Positions 9,611 to 21,166 of a DNA stretch of 64,000 nucleotides are shown here, one piece after another. Position 1 is the stretch's first letter. Every line of letters begins with the position of its first letter. A program made the translations under genes and the position numbers. The notes beneath the pieces were generated by a model. That model made no database searches, was not told the origin of the DNA, and saw nothing but the letters and a program-made list of their open reading frames with translations. Origin of the DNA: Novymonas esmeraldas (lineage: Eukaryota; Euglenozoa; Kinetoplastea; Trypanosomatida; Trypanosomatidae); NCBI GenBank assembly GCA_019188245.1, contig JAECZO010000082.1, forward strand, positions 62,001-126,000. The letters are read 5' to 3'.

Positions 9611-9652
9611 CGTACACGTACACGTACACGTACACGTACACGTACACGTACA
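9611..9652. repeat. Tandem hexamer CGTACA, seven copies
   Basis: Seven exact head-to-tail copies of CGTACA lie in a CA-rich stretch. Each junction contains the palindromes ACGT and GTAC. Confidence 0.9.
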
Positions 9653-10889
9653 CATGTGCAAATCAAGAAAAAAAAAAAGAAACAAACAAACACACAAACA
9701 AACACACACACGCACCAATACACAGGGAAGCAAGCAACGGGCGAAGAATGAGGATTTGGAAGTCATCGACACATCGAGCGGGACGGAACGATGGCGCAAC
9801 GCTGAAGGCAAAAGAGAGAGAGAGTGTGTGTGCTCTCTTTGGTTTTGTGGTTTTTTTTTTTTTGAAAAAAGAGTTGCACAGACAGACAGACAGACACACA
9901 CACAGCACGTGTCCATGGCAGGGCTGCCAAGGGCATGGCGAGACGTATTCCCTCACTTCACTCTCTTTCTTGTTTTGTTTTTTTTAATTGGGTGAAATGT
10001 ACTTGGCGATACGACCGTCTGCCAGCGTGTGTGTGTGTGTGTGTACATGTATGCTGGGCAAGAGTCTTGTTTTTTTGTTTGTTTGTTTTGGCGCCTGTCG
10101 TCTCTCCTCTCCTGCCACCGCCGTTCAGTCTTCGTGTGAGTGGTACAGACGGGGGCGGTGCATCGTGGGGACGAAGAGAGGGAAGGGAGGGGATGCAGCA
10201 GGGCGGCGGGGATGTATGTGTGTATAAATGTGAGTGTGTAACACAGAGAGAGTGACGTGAGGTGAGGTGGAGGGCAGCCACAGCCGCCGGTGCGCCGGCA
10301 ACGTGGAAGAACAACAACAACAAAAAAAAAACAGCGCAGTAAAGCAGTGGCAGCAGCAGCGGCAGCGGCGACGGTGGTGGTGGAGGTGGTGGTAGAGGAG
10401 AAGGAGAGAGAGGGAGCGCTCACGGGCAGAGGTAAGTGATTGATGTCAGCAGCTGCAGAGAATGGGAGGTGATGCGTCGGCGGATGTGGGACCGGGAGCG
10501 ACGACGACGTCAGCAGCGCCTCAAGAGAGCCACTGAACGAACGAGAAGAAGAGGAAAGACGGGGGGGGGGAGGAGGTGCCGTACACAGACACAAATACAA
10601 ATACACACACGCACACACACAAATACACAGACATACATTCAAATGCACAGGGACGCACGTCTACGTGTGCCCTCCCGATGTGCCGAGTACGCCAATGTGG
10701 AAGATATTCATCCCACACGCCCACATACAACTCTCTCCAGCATCGGCGCCGGAGTGGCACAGCACCAGTGACAGTCGATGCAGTAGTCACAGAGAGATGT
10801 AACACAACAAGAGAGAGAGAGCGCCGAGGACGTGGAGGACATAACAAGAGGCAGAAGTTGCACCAGCGGACACCTATTCTCTCATGTGT

Positions 10890-10922
<33 letters not shown>
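10890..10922. repeat. CA microsatellite
   Basis: An uninterrupted run of about sixteen CA units. One of the longest pure dinucleotide arrays in the window. Confidence 0.9.
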
Positions 10923-10925
<3 letters not shown>

Positions 10926-11715
10926 GAACAGGAAGAAGAAGAGGAGGACAGACAACTGTAAAAGTATGGCGAAGCTGAGAGGCAGACCGGAGGAAGAGAG
11001 AGTGGGGGAGAAGAGAAACACAACGAAGTACAGAAGATGAGGGAGACGGACGCTGCCACAACACCACGCACGTACACGGGGGGAGTGGGTGCAAGAGTGC
11101 ATCCGACAGGACAGGCGGTGGCAGCAACGGCGTCCATGAAGATCTTTTTGGACGGTTGCATGCACACACGCACATGAACACAAACACACATGCGCACGCG
11201 TATTGTTCTGTATACCTGCAGTGGTGCGCAGCGCGGAGAGTGAGTGAGTGAGTGGGGGTGCACACACATGTGTGTCTGTGTGTGTGTGGGGGGGGGGGGA
11301 GGCTGCGGTGATGACGTGGAACACTTCAGCACACGAGTGACGTTTTTTTTTTCGTTTTTTTTTCTTTAAATCCGCGAGAGCACCGTCTGCCACAGGAGCA
11401 CAACGGGACGACGGCAGCCGTGTCTGCGCACACACACGTCCACGCAGGTGAGAGAGAGAGAGAGAAAGACAGCAAATGTGGCGAAGCAGCAGAGAACTGC
11501 CGAAGAACACGAACGAGCAACCACACACACAGAAAAAGAAAAAAAAAAGAAAAAGAAAAAAAAACGGCAAAAAAAAAAGACAAAGACACAGCAACGGCCG
11601 CAACAAAGATGCATACACACACATACACACACAAAGAAAGGAGAACAGCTAATTCAGGGCCCGCACTTCGCGGAGACTGTACACACGACACACGACACAC
11701 GACACACACAGAGGA

Positions 11716-13581
11716 CTAGTAGAAGTAGGAGGCGTAGGGGAAGTGCGGGTTGGGGCAGGCGTAGTCCTCCTCCTCCTCCTCCTCGTAGTACTCGTACTGC
11801 TCGAAGGACGGTTTGTTCGCGGCACCGGAGACGACCATGACGGCACCGCGGTTGTCGTTGATGCCGCAGTAGTTCGGCGCAGAGAAGACAGTCACGACGC
11901 GGTCGTTGTGCATCCAGAAGTAACCGTCCATCGCCAGCTGGTGCGCACGGCAGATGAAGTCGAAGTTGTTCTTTGTGCAGAACGCCTGTGACGCGGCGGG
12001 GCCGAAGTTCCACCCGCACCCGCGCGAGCTCGCGGCGTAGCAGCCGGCGCCGACGCACGGGTCGGACCAGAGCAGACCATCCACGATGTCATGCGCCTCC
12101 TTCGACAGCTCGCCCGTGTTGTAGGCGTGGCGGTCAATGGCGGCGATCTGCTCCACCCGCTGCAGCGCCGGCGAGAGGCCGCCGTGCATCACGAGGAAGC
12201 GCACACGTGGCGTGTGCACCACCGCGGCGAGCGGCAGGTCGAGGAAGACCTTGTTCACCGCGCTCCACACCGCCGCGCCGACCTCGGCGCCGAGCGACGC
12301 CGTCGCCTCCGTCAGGAAGCCGTACACGCGCGACGTCTTCTCCTCCTCGTGGTTGCCGCGCGTCAGGTACACCAGCGCGGGGTACTCCACCTTCAGCGCA
12401 AGCAGCAGCAGCACCACCTCCAGGCTGTTCGGGCCGCGGTCCACGTAGTCGCCCATGAACAGGAAGCGCCGGTCGCGACCGTCGGGGTTGCAGCGCTGCC
12501 GGTCGTACTGCTGGCACAGCACGCTCGCGTACAGGTCCTGGAACTGGCCGTGGATGTCGCCCACCACCACCAGCGTGTCGTGCGCCAGCACCTCCAGCTC
12601 CAGCAGCGACGGCTCGCGCGCCAGCGTCGCCGTCGCCGCCGCGCACAGCTTCGCGATGTAGTCCTCGTTGTAGAAGCTCGCCTGCGTGCGCGCCCCCGCG
12701 TCCGTCGGCGCCGGTGATGCGGACGCGGCGCCGACGTCGCCACGCTCGCCACGGCGCAGCAGCCACTCAACCAGCGGCACGAACTCACCCGTGCGCGGCG
12801 TGGCGCGGAAGAAGCGCGGCGGCTCCTTCGCGGTGTCGCCGCCGGACGCGAGCGCTTTGCTCTTCTCCGCGTCGTCGTCCGTGCTGGTCACGGAGCAGCC
12901 GGAGCTCTCCGAGACCCCCAGCGGCGTGCCGGTGCCGCAGCTGCGGTGCGTGTTCTCCAGCGGGTGCAGCAGCGGTGACGGCGCCTCGGCCGAGTTCTCC
13001 AGCGCCTTCAGAAGGCAGTTTGGTGTTGCCCACGTGCTGGCGGCATCGGCGTGGCGCGGCACGGCGGTGACGGCAGAGACGCCGGCGGGGGAGACGGCGG
13101 CGCCGGTGGCGGTGCTGGGCCGGGGGCGGCGGTTGATGCCGACCGAGAGAACAGACGGCGAGTTCTCCGCCGGTACCGGAGCGGCACTGAAGCGCGGCAG
13201 CGCCGCACCGCCGCATGTGTCTGCCTTGTTGCTGCTGTAGGCTGCCGGCACGGGGACGGTGACGCGCGCACTGCTCGATGGCGGCGGCGTCGGCTGGTGG
13301 TGGTGGTGGTGGCTCACCTCCGTCGAGTACGCGCCACCGCTGTGCTTCGCAACACAGGAGACGTTGAGAGAGGCGTCGATGCCGAAGCTGTTGTTGCCGT
13401 TGTTGGCGTGGATGGCGCTGCCTCCCGCTTCTGTCTTTGCAGGAGCAGCGCGGAGACTGGTGTTGATGGCTGGTGTCTCTACACACGCAGGGCGCAAGAT
13501 GGGCACACGCTTTGCCAGCTCCACATTGCCGCCAACATCTCGCGTCTGGTGCGAGATGACCAACTGTAGTGCCTTCTCCAT
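11716..13581 (-). CDS. PP2A-like serine/threonine protein phosphatase with long N-terminal extension
   Basis: The protein has 621 residues from ATG at 13581; five more codons would need a TTG start. The first 300 residues are low-complexity. The PPP catalytic core follows with all signature motifs: GDIHGQ (about 341), GDYVDRG (about 376), TRGNHE (about 407), HGGLSP (about 464), CRAHQLAMDGY and FSAPNYC. RAHQL-M-GY is typical of the PP2A/PP4/PP6 branch. After RGNHE the usual SRQITQ is replaced by EEKTSR, and the C-terminus has an acidic stretch (EYYEEEEEED) ending PYASYFY rather than the PP2A DYFL tail. It is thus probably a kinetoplastid-specific PPP rather than canonical PP2A, and may not bind PP2A scaffold subunits or be carboxymethylated. 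Metal-binding residues look intact. Confidence 0.93.
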   Translation of the reverse strand: MEKALQLVISHQTRDVGGNVELAKRVPILRPACVETPAINTSLRAAPAKTEAGGSAIHANNGNNSFGIDASLNVSCVAKHSGGAYSTEVSHHHHHQPTPPPSSSARVTVPVPAAYSSNKADTCGGAALPRFSAAPVPAENSPSVLSVGINRRPRPSTATGAAVSPAGVSAVTAVPRHADAASTWATPNCLLKALENSAEAPSPLLHPLENTHRSCGTGTPLGVSESSGCSVTSTDDDAEKSKALASGGDTAKEPPRFFRATPRTGEFVPLVEWLLRRGERGDVGAASASPAPTDAGARTQASFYNEDYIAKLCAAATATLAREPSLLELEVLAHDTLVVVGDIHGQFQDLYASVLCQQYDRQRCNPDGRDRRFLFMGDYVDRGPNSLEVVLLLLALKVEYPALVYLTRGNHEEEKTSRVYGFLTEATASLGAEVGAAVWSAVNKVFLDLPLAAVVHTPRVRFLVMHGGLSPALQRVEQIAAIDRHAYNTGELSKEAHDIVDGLLWSDPCVGAGCYAASSRGCGWNFGPAASQAFCTKNNFDFICRAHQLAMDGYFWMHNDRVVTVFSAPNYCGINDNRGAVMVVSGAANKPSFEQYEYYEEEEEEDYACPNPHFPYASYFY

Positions 13582-13681
13582 AATCCACAGTGACAACGAT
13601 GATTATGATGATGATGAGAGAGGGAGGGAGGGGGATTGTGCTCAGGTGTGGTGGATGTGGACAGACACGCACACCGAGATA

Positions 13682-13732
13682 CTTGAAATGAGAGAAAAAA
13701 AAAAAGTGAAGAAGAAACGGAGAAGAGAAGGT
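13682..13732 (-). promoter_or_regulatory. Predicted spliced-leader acceptor for the PPP phosphatase
   Basis: The minus strand reads as about 45 nt of C and T, including an 11-T run, then CATTTCAAG with AG opposite 13682-13683. The leader is 100 nt and has no upstream ATG. No AG lies between the nearer pyrimidine tract (13615-13635) and the ATG, which favours this upstream site. Confidence 0.6.
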
Positions 13733-15463
13733 GTGGAGAGGACACACACACAAACACGCACGCACGCACGCACACACGCACCGACAGAGACACGCAGACA
13801 CTCGCTCAGAGAGAGAGATAAAGGAGGAAAGAGAGAGAGGGAGAGAGACACAGACACACAGAAGCCCCACGAGCAATACAAAAAAAAAAAACGTAACCTT
13901 GTCAATGGACGCACGAGAGAGGCGGGGGGGGGGGAGGAGGACACAGGGCAGGGAAGCAGCAGCGGTACCACTTTCTTCTCCGAGCAGAGATGGAGGACAG
14001 CGGAAGTGCGGGCGGGCGGTGTGTACAGTCCCGTCGTGCGCCTGCCGAGGCCGCAAGAAGAGAGAGGGAGAGGGAGGGAGGTGACGGAGGAGCACCGAAT
14101 CAATATGAAGCACCACGAGAAAGAAAAGGAAGACACACACGCACACACGCAGAGAGGCACAGCGAGGCGAGAGACGGCGGAGGGGGGGGGGGTGGCTGTG
14201 ACTCAAGTAAAGAGATACAGGGTACTGGTGTGTAGGAGTGTGAGTAGTGGGGAAGGAGGTGAGCGAGAGGTGAATGTCGCACGAGTGTGAGCACACGCAC
14301 GCACGCGCACACGCTCACGCCTCGCCCCTGTAACGGCACAGCGACGCCGCAAGCCGCAACACTCGCTGGGGAAAAAAAAAAAAAAGAAAACACAAACACA
14401 CACCGAAAAAAAAAAAAAAAACAGAAGTGCAGGCGTCCCAGAGCAACGTACCGCTCGTGCGCGTCGCCACGTCGTCCTCAAGCGCGCTCGGTGTCTACGG
14501 AGCGAGAGAGAAACAGAAGGAGAGAAGGCAAGACAAACAAGTACAAAAAAAAAAAAAAACGAAAAAAAAAAAAGGAAAGAGAAACTTGAATTTTGCGATC
14601 GGTATGGATACCTCAGCGGGACGACTAGGCTCCTCTGCTGCTGCTACTGCTGTGTGTGTGTGTGTGTGTGTGTTGTTGTTGCGGCACCGGTGACAACACC
14701 AAACAACGCGGGGCAGACCACTGATGCGGTGGACGCGCGGTGAAGGGGAGGGGAGGATGTGTGACGATCGGTGGGCACGCACACACTTACAGTCACGGAC
14801 ACACACACAAAGGCAGAGAGGGAGAGACACAGATCTAGGGCAGGTGGAAGAGGAAGAGTGGGGAGGGGGGGGGAGGACGGGGAGCGAGTCTCGAGATGCA
14901 CCGAGAAGGACAACAGCAACAGATGACAAAGGAGATGGCGGAAGAGAGAAGAAGAAGAAGAAGAAGAAGGGGGGGGGAAAGGAGCACGACACTAGAGTAC
15001 AGAGACACACAGAAAGAAAGAAAGAGAAGAAGAGGAGGGAGAGTGTGAGAGGAGATGAAATGAGAGACAGCAAAAATGTGGAGGACAACAACGCGTGAAG
15101 AAGGAAAGAGAAGGAGGAGACTGCTGGGACGGATGTGCCGACTGCGCGTTACGTGAACACGCAGGAGAGAAGAGCAACGGACGAGAACGGCAACAGACAC
15201 TGCAGAGAGAGAGAGAAGGAAAGGAAACCGGGAGAAGATAACACAAGAGAGGAGAGAGGGAGAGATATGGCACAGACAGAGGAACAAACAGAGACACACA
15301 CAAAAGAAGCAAAAGAACAAGAAAAGAAATGAAGACTGGAAAATAAAATAAATAAAAAAAAAACAGCAGCAACTTAAAAACAGTACTGAACACTCAAAAA
15401 AAAAAGAAAAAAAAAATGTAAAGCTGATGCAAACAAACAAACAAACAAAAAAAAAAACAGAGG

Positions 15464-15515
15464 GCACAGATGCACAGTGAGACGAAGCACAGATGCGCAG
15501 TGAGACGGAGCACAG
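15464..15515. repeat. Two-copy 23-bp tandem repeat
   Basis: GCACAGATGCACAGTGAGAC plus GAA is followed directly by a near-identical copy (two substitutions) and the first six bases of a third. Confidence 0.75.
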
Positions 15516-15715
15516 TGCCAACAGAACGAGATGAAGAGAGCAAATTAAAAAAAAAAAGAATGTCCCGTGAGTTAGTGGAAAGTGCACTGGTCGAGTTCAG
15601 CTAACTGCAACGCAGGACCGCGGGGAAGGGGAGAGAAAAAGCGAAGAGAAGAGAGAGTGTGGACAGTATCAAGGAATCTGCCGAGTAGATCTCGTTGGGA
15701 GTCGCACGATCCTCC

Positions 15716-15751
<36 letters not shown>

Positions 15752-17271
15752 TTGTTTTCACTTTCCTGTTTTTTTTTGTCTTTTTTTTTTTTTGATAGCG
15801 AGACAGCCGACTGCACGGTTATGACACACTCGCCTCGAGGATCAACTGATGAAAATGCCTATCAGATGCGCTCGTAGCGGGTGGACGTGTGTCGGTGTTG
15901 TCTTGTGCGAATGTATGTGCGCGTATGTGCGCGTGTGTTTTATTTTTCTGTGTGAGTGTATGTCTGTATGTGTTGGTGTGATTATGCCTTCTTTGTTGTT
16001 GTTTTTTTTTCTCCCACAGCACTCCTTCCGGTTGCTCTCGTCACTGCAGTATAGGGAGAGAGAGAGAGACAGCAGGAGACACACGCGTGACAGCACGCGA
16101 AGGTGATGAGACGGTGGCTGAGGAGTGTCGCACGTGCGTGTCGAGAGGAACGGGGACCCGTAGAGAGCTCACTACAAACACACAAACACACACACACACA
16201 CACACGAACGCACGCGCGCAAAGATAAATGAAATAAATAAAAAAAGTGCGAAAGTAGGAGAGAGAAGAACAAATTTTGCGGTGGGGTGGCGCGCGCGTTG
16301 AGACACGCAGCAGAGGAGCCGGGAGGTAGAAGGGGGGGAGGACAGAGGGACCCTGCTGCGAGGCGAGCACGGCACAGACACACACACACACACGCACACG
16401 CACAGATACGCAAATACACTGGCAGATACACTAGCACACACACACGAACACGTCAACACACTCCAGAGGCCACAGGCGGCGGAAGGGGAAAGGATGTGTG
16501 GGTGTGGGTGTGAGCTGAGGCGAGTGTGGCTGGTGGAGCTGAACGAGGCACGAAAAAAAAAAAAAAAACCGGCGTAAACAACAAAAACAACAAAAACAAA
16601 AAAAAAGGAGTGAAGTGAAGAAACACGCACACTCACGCTGACACACACGATGGTCACGCGAACTAAACCAACAAAAAAAAAACGAAGAAGGGAAGAAAAT
16701 CGTGGAAGACACGACAGAAAACAAAAAAAAAAAAGGTGACCGGAGATAGTGCGAGAGCAGAACAACAACCACAACACAGTTTGTGTGTGTGTGAGAGGTG
16801 ACGATGCGTGTAAGAGAGGGGGGGGGTAGATACAGCAGCCACGCGTATCCCCACACAGTCAAACACACACAGTCACACAGTCACACGGCCACACACACAC
16901 ACACGGAGAGACAAGAGGAAGAAGACCACCCAAGAATCGAACACAAAGGTAGAAGACAATAGAGTGTGTGAGTGTGAGAGAGGGACGGGGGATGGGAGAT
17001 GGGGGGGGGAAGCACCGGCGTACGTGAAGGCGTGTCGCCGATACACCAGAAAGCACACAAGAGAGACTACGCACAGGTGGAAAGAGAGAGAGAGAGAAGG
17101 AAGGAGGAGGAAGAGCCGTGCTGCGGTGTTGGGGGAGGTGCAATGAGTGGAGCGGGAGGCTGACGTGCAAGGAGTGGGTGCACACACACACGCACACACG
17201 GCTAAGATGAGAAGAGTAAACTGAAGGAGAAGAAAGAGAGAGCAGACAACCCACTCGCCAACCCAGCGAGA

Positions 17272-17274
<3 letters not shown>

Positions 17275-17302
<28 letters not shown>
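17275..17302. repeat. CA microsatellite
   Basis: A pure run of about fourteen AC units within the 7-kb gene-free region. Confidence 0.85.
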
Positions 17303-17307
<5 letters not shown>

Positions 17308-19880
17308 CACAAACGCACAGATGGAAGAAAGAGAGGAGGAAGAACAGAGAAGCAACGCGTCGCAGAAACGGTGGGGGAAAACAAAAAAGTGGAAAAGAGA
17401 AAACGAGGGAGAGAAAGGAATCAGTTGTGGTCACACTCCAGAAGAACAACAGCGCCGAAGACACAACACACAGTCACAGACAACACAGTCACACACACGT
17501 GCAGCGGCACAGAGACGGAGAGAGGCAAAGGGGGGGGGAGGGGGGGAGGAGGGGCGGCCGCGGCAGACTTGAGAAGATATCGAGACACAGACAGACAGAC
17601 AGAGAGACTCAGAAATGTAACAGCGAGAGAAAGAGAGAGAGCGAACACGCAGACACACAGTCACAGTCACACACACACGTACACACACGGCAACCAGCGG
17701 GCACAGAGAGCGGAAGCGTAGAGGGGATAGAGAGAGGGGGGAGGTACGTGCTTCGCCTTGCGACTCGAAAGACCCACACGAGAACACGGACAGCGGCACA
17801 CACAGCGAGACAGAGAGAGAGAGAGACAGACGCACACACAAACAGCAACGACAAGAACAACAGAAGAGAGAAGAAGCGCCTAGATAGAAGCGAAGAGATA
17901 CAAAGGGCGTATGAGGTCAGCGCCGGTCTGCACAAGATCCGGTGCCTACACACGCTCTGTCTGTCACACACACACACACACACACGCGTGCGTGAGGAGT
18001 GTAAGTTACAGTGGACGCAACGAGCAAGCGGTACGCCACAAAAAAAAAGGGGGAAAAGAAAGGCGAACTCGGGTCAGAGCCGACGCGATGGTGAGAGATG
18101 CAGCTGTGTCTGTCGACGTCGCCAACGGACGTGGCGAGGTGAAGTGGGAGGGCGGAGAGAGCGAGCAAGCGAAGGTGATGGAGACCACCTTCAGCAACAC
18201 GCAGCACACGCCACCACGCAGAACAAGGAGAGAGGGGAGGGGGCAGCGGCCACAGAAGCAGTTTCTAAGCAAAAGCGGCGCGTCTCTCTCTCTCTCTCTC
18301 TGTCGTGTGTCTGTGTTTGTGTGTTTGTGTCTCGTGCGTGTGCACGACGACGACGCTGCTGAGGGGGGGGGTACGTGCGGCAGATCGGTAGGCGAGGGCA
18401 GGGGAGGAGGAGGAGGAGGAGAGAGAGACTCTCTCTGCTACCGAATGGTGTATGAGAAGAGAGGGAGGGCGTGTTGGGTGAAGGTATATATACGCACTCA
18501 CACACGCACACGCTCAGTCACACTCACACACACACACACACGCACACACACGGGCAGACTCCTCTGTTGTGGAGGACGGAAGTGGTGCGAACGGCGGCGG
18601 AGGGGAGGGGAGCAGACAGGGCGGGAGAGTGCGGGAGAGAGAGAGGAGACGTACGACGTGCACCGGGTGTGTGTGTGCTTGTGAGAGAGAGAGTGTGTGT
18701 CTGTGTGTCTGTGTGTAGGTGGGGAAGGGGAGAGGCGTGGGTGAGTACACCGCCGTAGAAGAAGACGTTTGCGAAACAAAAAAAGAAAGAACGTCTGACG
18801 ACGGCAGCGAGGCGAAGGGGGACGAGGGAGGGGCGAAGCACACGCACACGGACAGATGCAGACACACACACAGCACCTACACACACGCACACGGAAGAGA
18901 CAAGAAGAAGGAGGAGGGGAAGATGCACGTCGGCGACTGCGTGCCCAACCGGAGAGACAAGAGAGGACGAGAGAGGGGAGGGAGAGGGGGGACAGCAACA
19001 ACACGGTGACGCCGCAGCGCAGACGAGCACGATCGCACGCGAACACTGAGATGACGCACACGTCGGCGGAAGAAGGGGAGGAAGGGAAGAGAACACTGAG
19101 AGATGCTGACCGGCACACAAACACACACACAGAGACGTGGACAGACAGACAGACAGACACAGGCACCGAGTACACCAGAGTGTGTGTGTGTCTGTGTGTG
19201 TTTGTTTGTGCAAGAGAGCGAGTGAACACACAACACAGGAATCACAAAGACAAGACAAAGAGAGAAAGACAGAGGCGCACGCAAACAAGAAACACACAAA
19301 CACGCACACAGAGAGAGAGAAAGAAAGAGACTAGAACAAGAAGAAAGCGAGAAGGGTGGAGAGTGGTTGATAGATGGCTTTTGGTAGTCGTATCGCTTGC
19401 TTCTCTGTGAGGATATGCGGTGTGTGCGCACGACGGTGTGTGTGTGTGTGTGTGTGTGTGGTCAGAGAGACGGAGAGAGAAGAGGAGGAGGAGGTGGTGG
19501 TGGTAGTGGTGGAGCAGACGTGTCCAGCACGTGGCGCCGCATCCATCGCTGACCCGAGGGAGGGCAGAGAGGAGGGAGGAGGAGAGGGGACGGAGCGCCT
19601 GCACAGGCCCGCCGCGTAACTGCTGAAGAAAGTGGTGGAGGGGAGGCCCGAGCCTGCGCACTGATCACGTGCAGCGATGGAACGTGTGTTGTCGATGAGA
19701 GGACAGCGTCGAGCCCACGACGATGTGCACCTCTGCTCTCCTCCTCCTGACACACACACACACGCACATCTGTGGCCATCCTGTCGCACCGTGACGTCTT
19801 CTTTTTTTTTTTTTCTTTGTCGCTTCCTTCTCGCCAGTCACTGGACTCTCAACTTGTTCATACACACACATACACACACA

Positions 19881-19920
19881 CACGGACACACACGGACACA
19901 CACGGACACACACGGACACA
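19881..19920. repeat. Tandem decamer CACGGACACA, four copies
   Basis: Four exact copies, flanked by CA repeats on the left and a degenerate fifth copy (CACGTACGGA) on the right. Confidence 0.9.
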
Positions 19921-20471
19921 CACGTACGGAGAGGCTCTTCTGTTGCTTGACCACCAACACGGACGTGATGGAGAGAGACGACATAGGCGGAGAGGGGAGA
20001 GGGAAGCGTGCGAGGGGTGGAACGCGTGCATTTTGTGTGCAGGCGGATAGGAGAAGATACACGCATACACACACACACAGACACACACAGACACACACAG
20101 ATGCACAGACACACAGACACACACAGATGCACACTTCCTCTCCCACTGGCGACACAGAAAAAAAAAAAGAAGATCAGACTAGGAGGAGGAGGACTGGAGT
20201 GCACACACGCACAACACAAACACACACGGGGAGAGAGAGATACACACATGACAGCCACATTCTTGCAAGAGATGCCAACCGCTGCTCAGAGGGAGCGAAG
20301 GGGAGAGCGGGGGGGGGGAAGAGAGGGAGGCGCATGCACATGCACTCGCACAGGTACCGCGACCACACGACGCCGCCTCGCAGACAAAAGAGAAGGAGAG
20401 TGTGAAGAGCCGCGTCCTCTCCCCTTCACTCCTTTCCTCCGCGCTCAGCTCGACCGGCTTCGTACACGTGG

Positions 20472-20474
<3 letters not shown>

Positions 20475-20508
<34 letters not shown>
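20475..20508. repeat. GT microsatellite downstream of the E2-variant stop
   Basis: About sixteen GT units on the plus strand, in the probable 3' UTR of the E2 variant, roughly 115 nt past its stop codon. Confidence 0.85.
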
Positions 20509-20509
<1 letters not shown>

Positions 20510-20621
20510 ACAGCGAGGTGGCAGCGGTGAGAGCGAGGGTCGGGGCGTCTGTCTGTCTGTCAGTCCTCATCTCCCGTCTCTGCTCTCTCTCTCCCCCCCC
20601 CTCCTCTGCGGCTCATGTCCC

Positions 20622-21038
20622 TTAGTACACCGAGCCCTCTGGCGGCTGCGCCAACTTGCGGTTCTGCGGCTGCGCCATCTCCTTCCGGAGCTCCGAGAGG
20701 CACATCTCCATCGTCGTCCGCCGGTCCCAGTTCTTGAAGATGTGGAACTTGCCGCGGTTGACGGTGCCGTCAGGGTCGACGCAGGGCAGGTTCACCTTGC
20801 TGAGGAAGCGGATGTGTGGGGGCACTTTGGGGTAGTTCTCATCGCACAGTATCTCGAGCGAGAGGATGCGGTACTCGAAGGTGCTGCTAGGTGGGCCCAC
20901 GATGGTGCCGTTCCAGTAGTGGAAGAAGATGTCGTCCGTGTCGCGCAGACCGACAGAGACGTTCTGGTTGCTGCCGGTCCCCTTCTCCCCCGCCTCGAGC
21001 TCCTCGAGGAGGCGGAAGTTGCGCGGCACCTCGACCAT
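20622..21038 (-). CDS. UEV1: Ubiquitin E2 variant, Mms2/Uev1 type
   Basis: The protein has 138 residues, the family's usual length, starting at ATG 21038 with MVEVPRNFRLLEELEAGEKG, nearly identical to the Mms2/Uev1 N-terminus. Upstream in-frame codons only translate CA repeats. The E2 fold is followed by YWNGTIVGPPSSTFEYRI and CDENYPKVPPHIRF, then LAQPPEGSVY at the end, which matches the Mms2 QPPEG tail. The position of the catalytic cysteine (after the PDG turn, GTVNRGKF) has no Cys, so it cannot carry ubiquitin itself. Mms2-type variants form a heterodimer with Ubc13 and direct Lys63-linked chains in DNA damage tolerance and signalling. Ubc13 is not in this window. Confidence 0.95.
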   Translation of the reverse strand: MVEVPRNFRLLEELEAGEKGTGSNQNVSVGLRDTDDIFFHYWNGTIVGPPSSTFEYRILSLEILCDENYPKVPPHIRFLSKVNLPCVDPDGTVNRGKFHIFKNWDRRTTMEMCLSELRKEMAQPQNRKLAQPPEGSVY

Positions 21039-21132
21039 GACTCCCCTTGCTGATGTCCGACGGAGAGAGAGACGTGTGTGTGTGTGTGTGTGTGTACCTG
21101 TGTAAGTGTGTGAGTGTGTGAGTGGGTGTGTG

Positions 21133-21166
21133 CTTGTATAGAGGGAGAGGGGAAGGAAGGAGAGGC
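21133..21166 (-). promoter_or_regulatory. Predicted spliced-leader acceptor for the E2 variant
   Basis: The minus-strand tract CCTCTCCTTCCTTCCCCTC and following C/T bases lead to TATACAAG, with AG opposite 21133-21134. The leader is about 94 nt, contains a CA run and lacks an upstream ATG. Confidence 0.45.

Larger units (their letters stand above)
7346..11715. other. Long gene-free region (about 4.4 kb) between PPP phosphatase and RagA
   Basis: No supported gene. Most of it is CA/GT, GA and poly-A/T runs. Exceptions are a fold-back at 8053-8255, complex islands at about 8590-8950 and 9230-9480, and a hexamer array at 9611-9652. The island near 8820-8925 has short open frames on both strands, but none has recognisable protein character. 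The region would be transcribed as the 3' UTR of the phosphatase and spacer. Confidence 0.5.
13733..20621. other. Very long gene-free region (about 6.9 kb) downstream of the E2 variant
   Basis: No supported gene. On the plus strand it is overwhelmingly purine and CA-rich (GAGA, AAAA, ACAC), so the sense RNA would be pyrimidine-rich over kilobases. Less repetitive islands lie at about 15560-16150 and 19380-19760. A plus-strand pyrimidine tract ending CCCACAG (15987-16019) is the best signal in it. It would be the 3' UTR of the E2-variant gene plus spacer, far longer than other gaps here. Confidence 0.5.
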
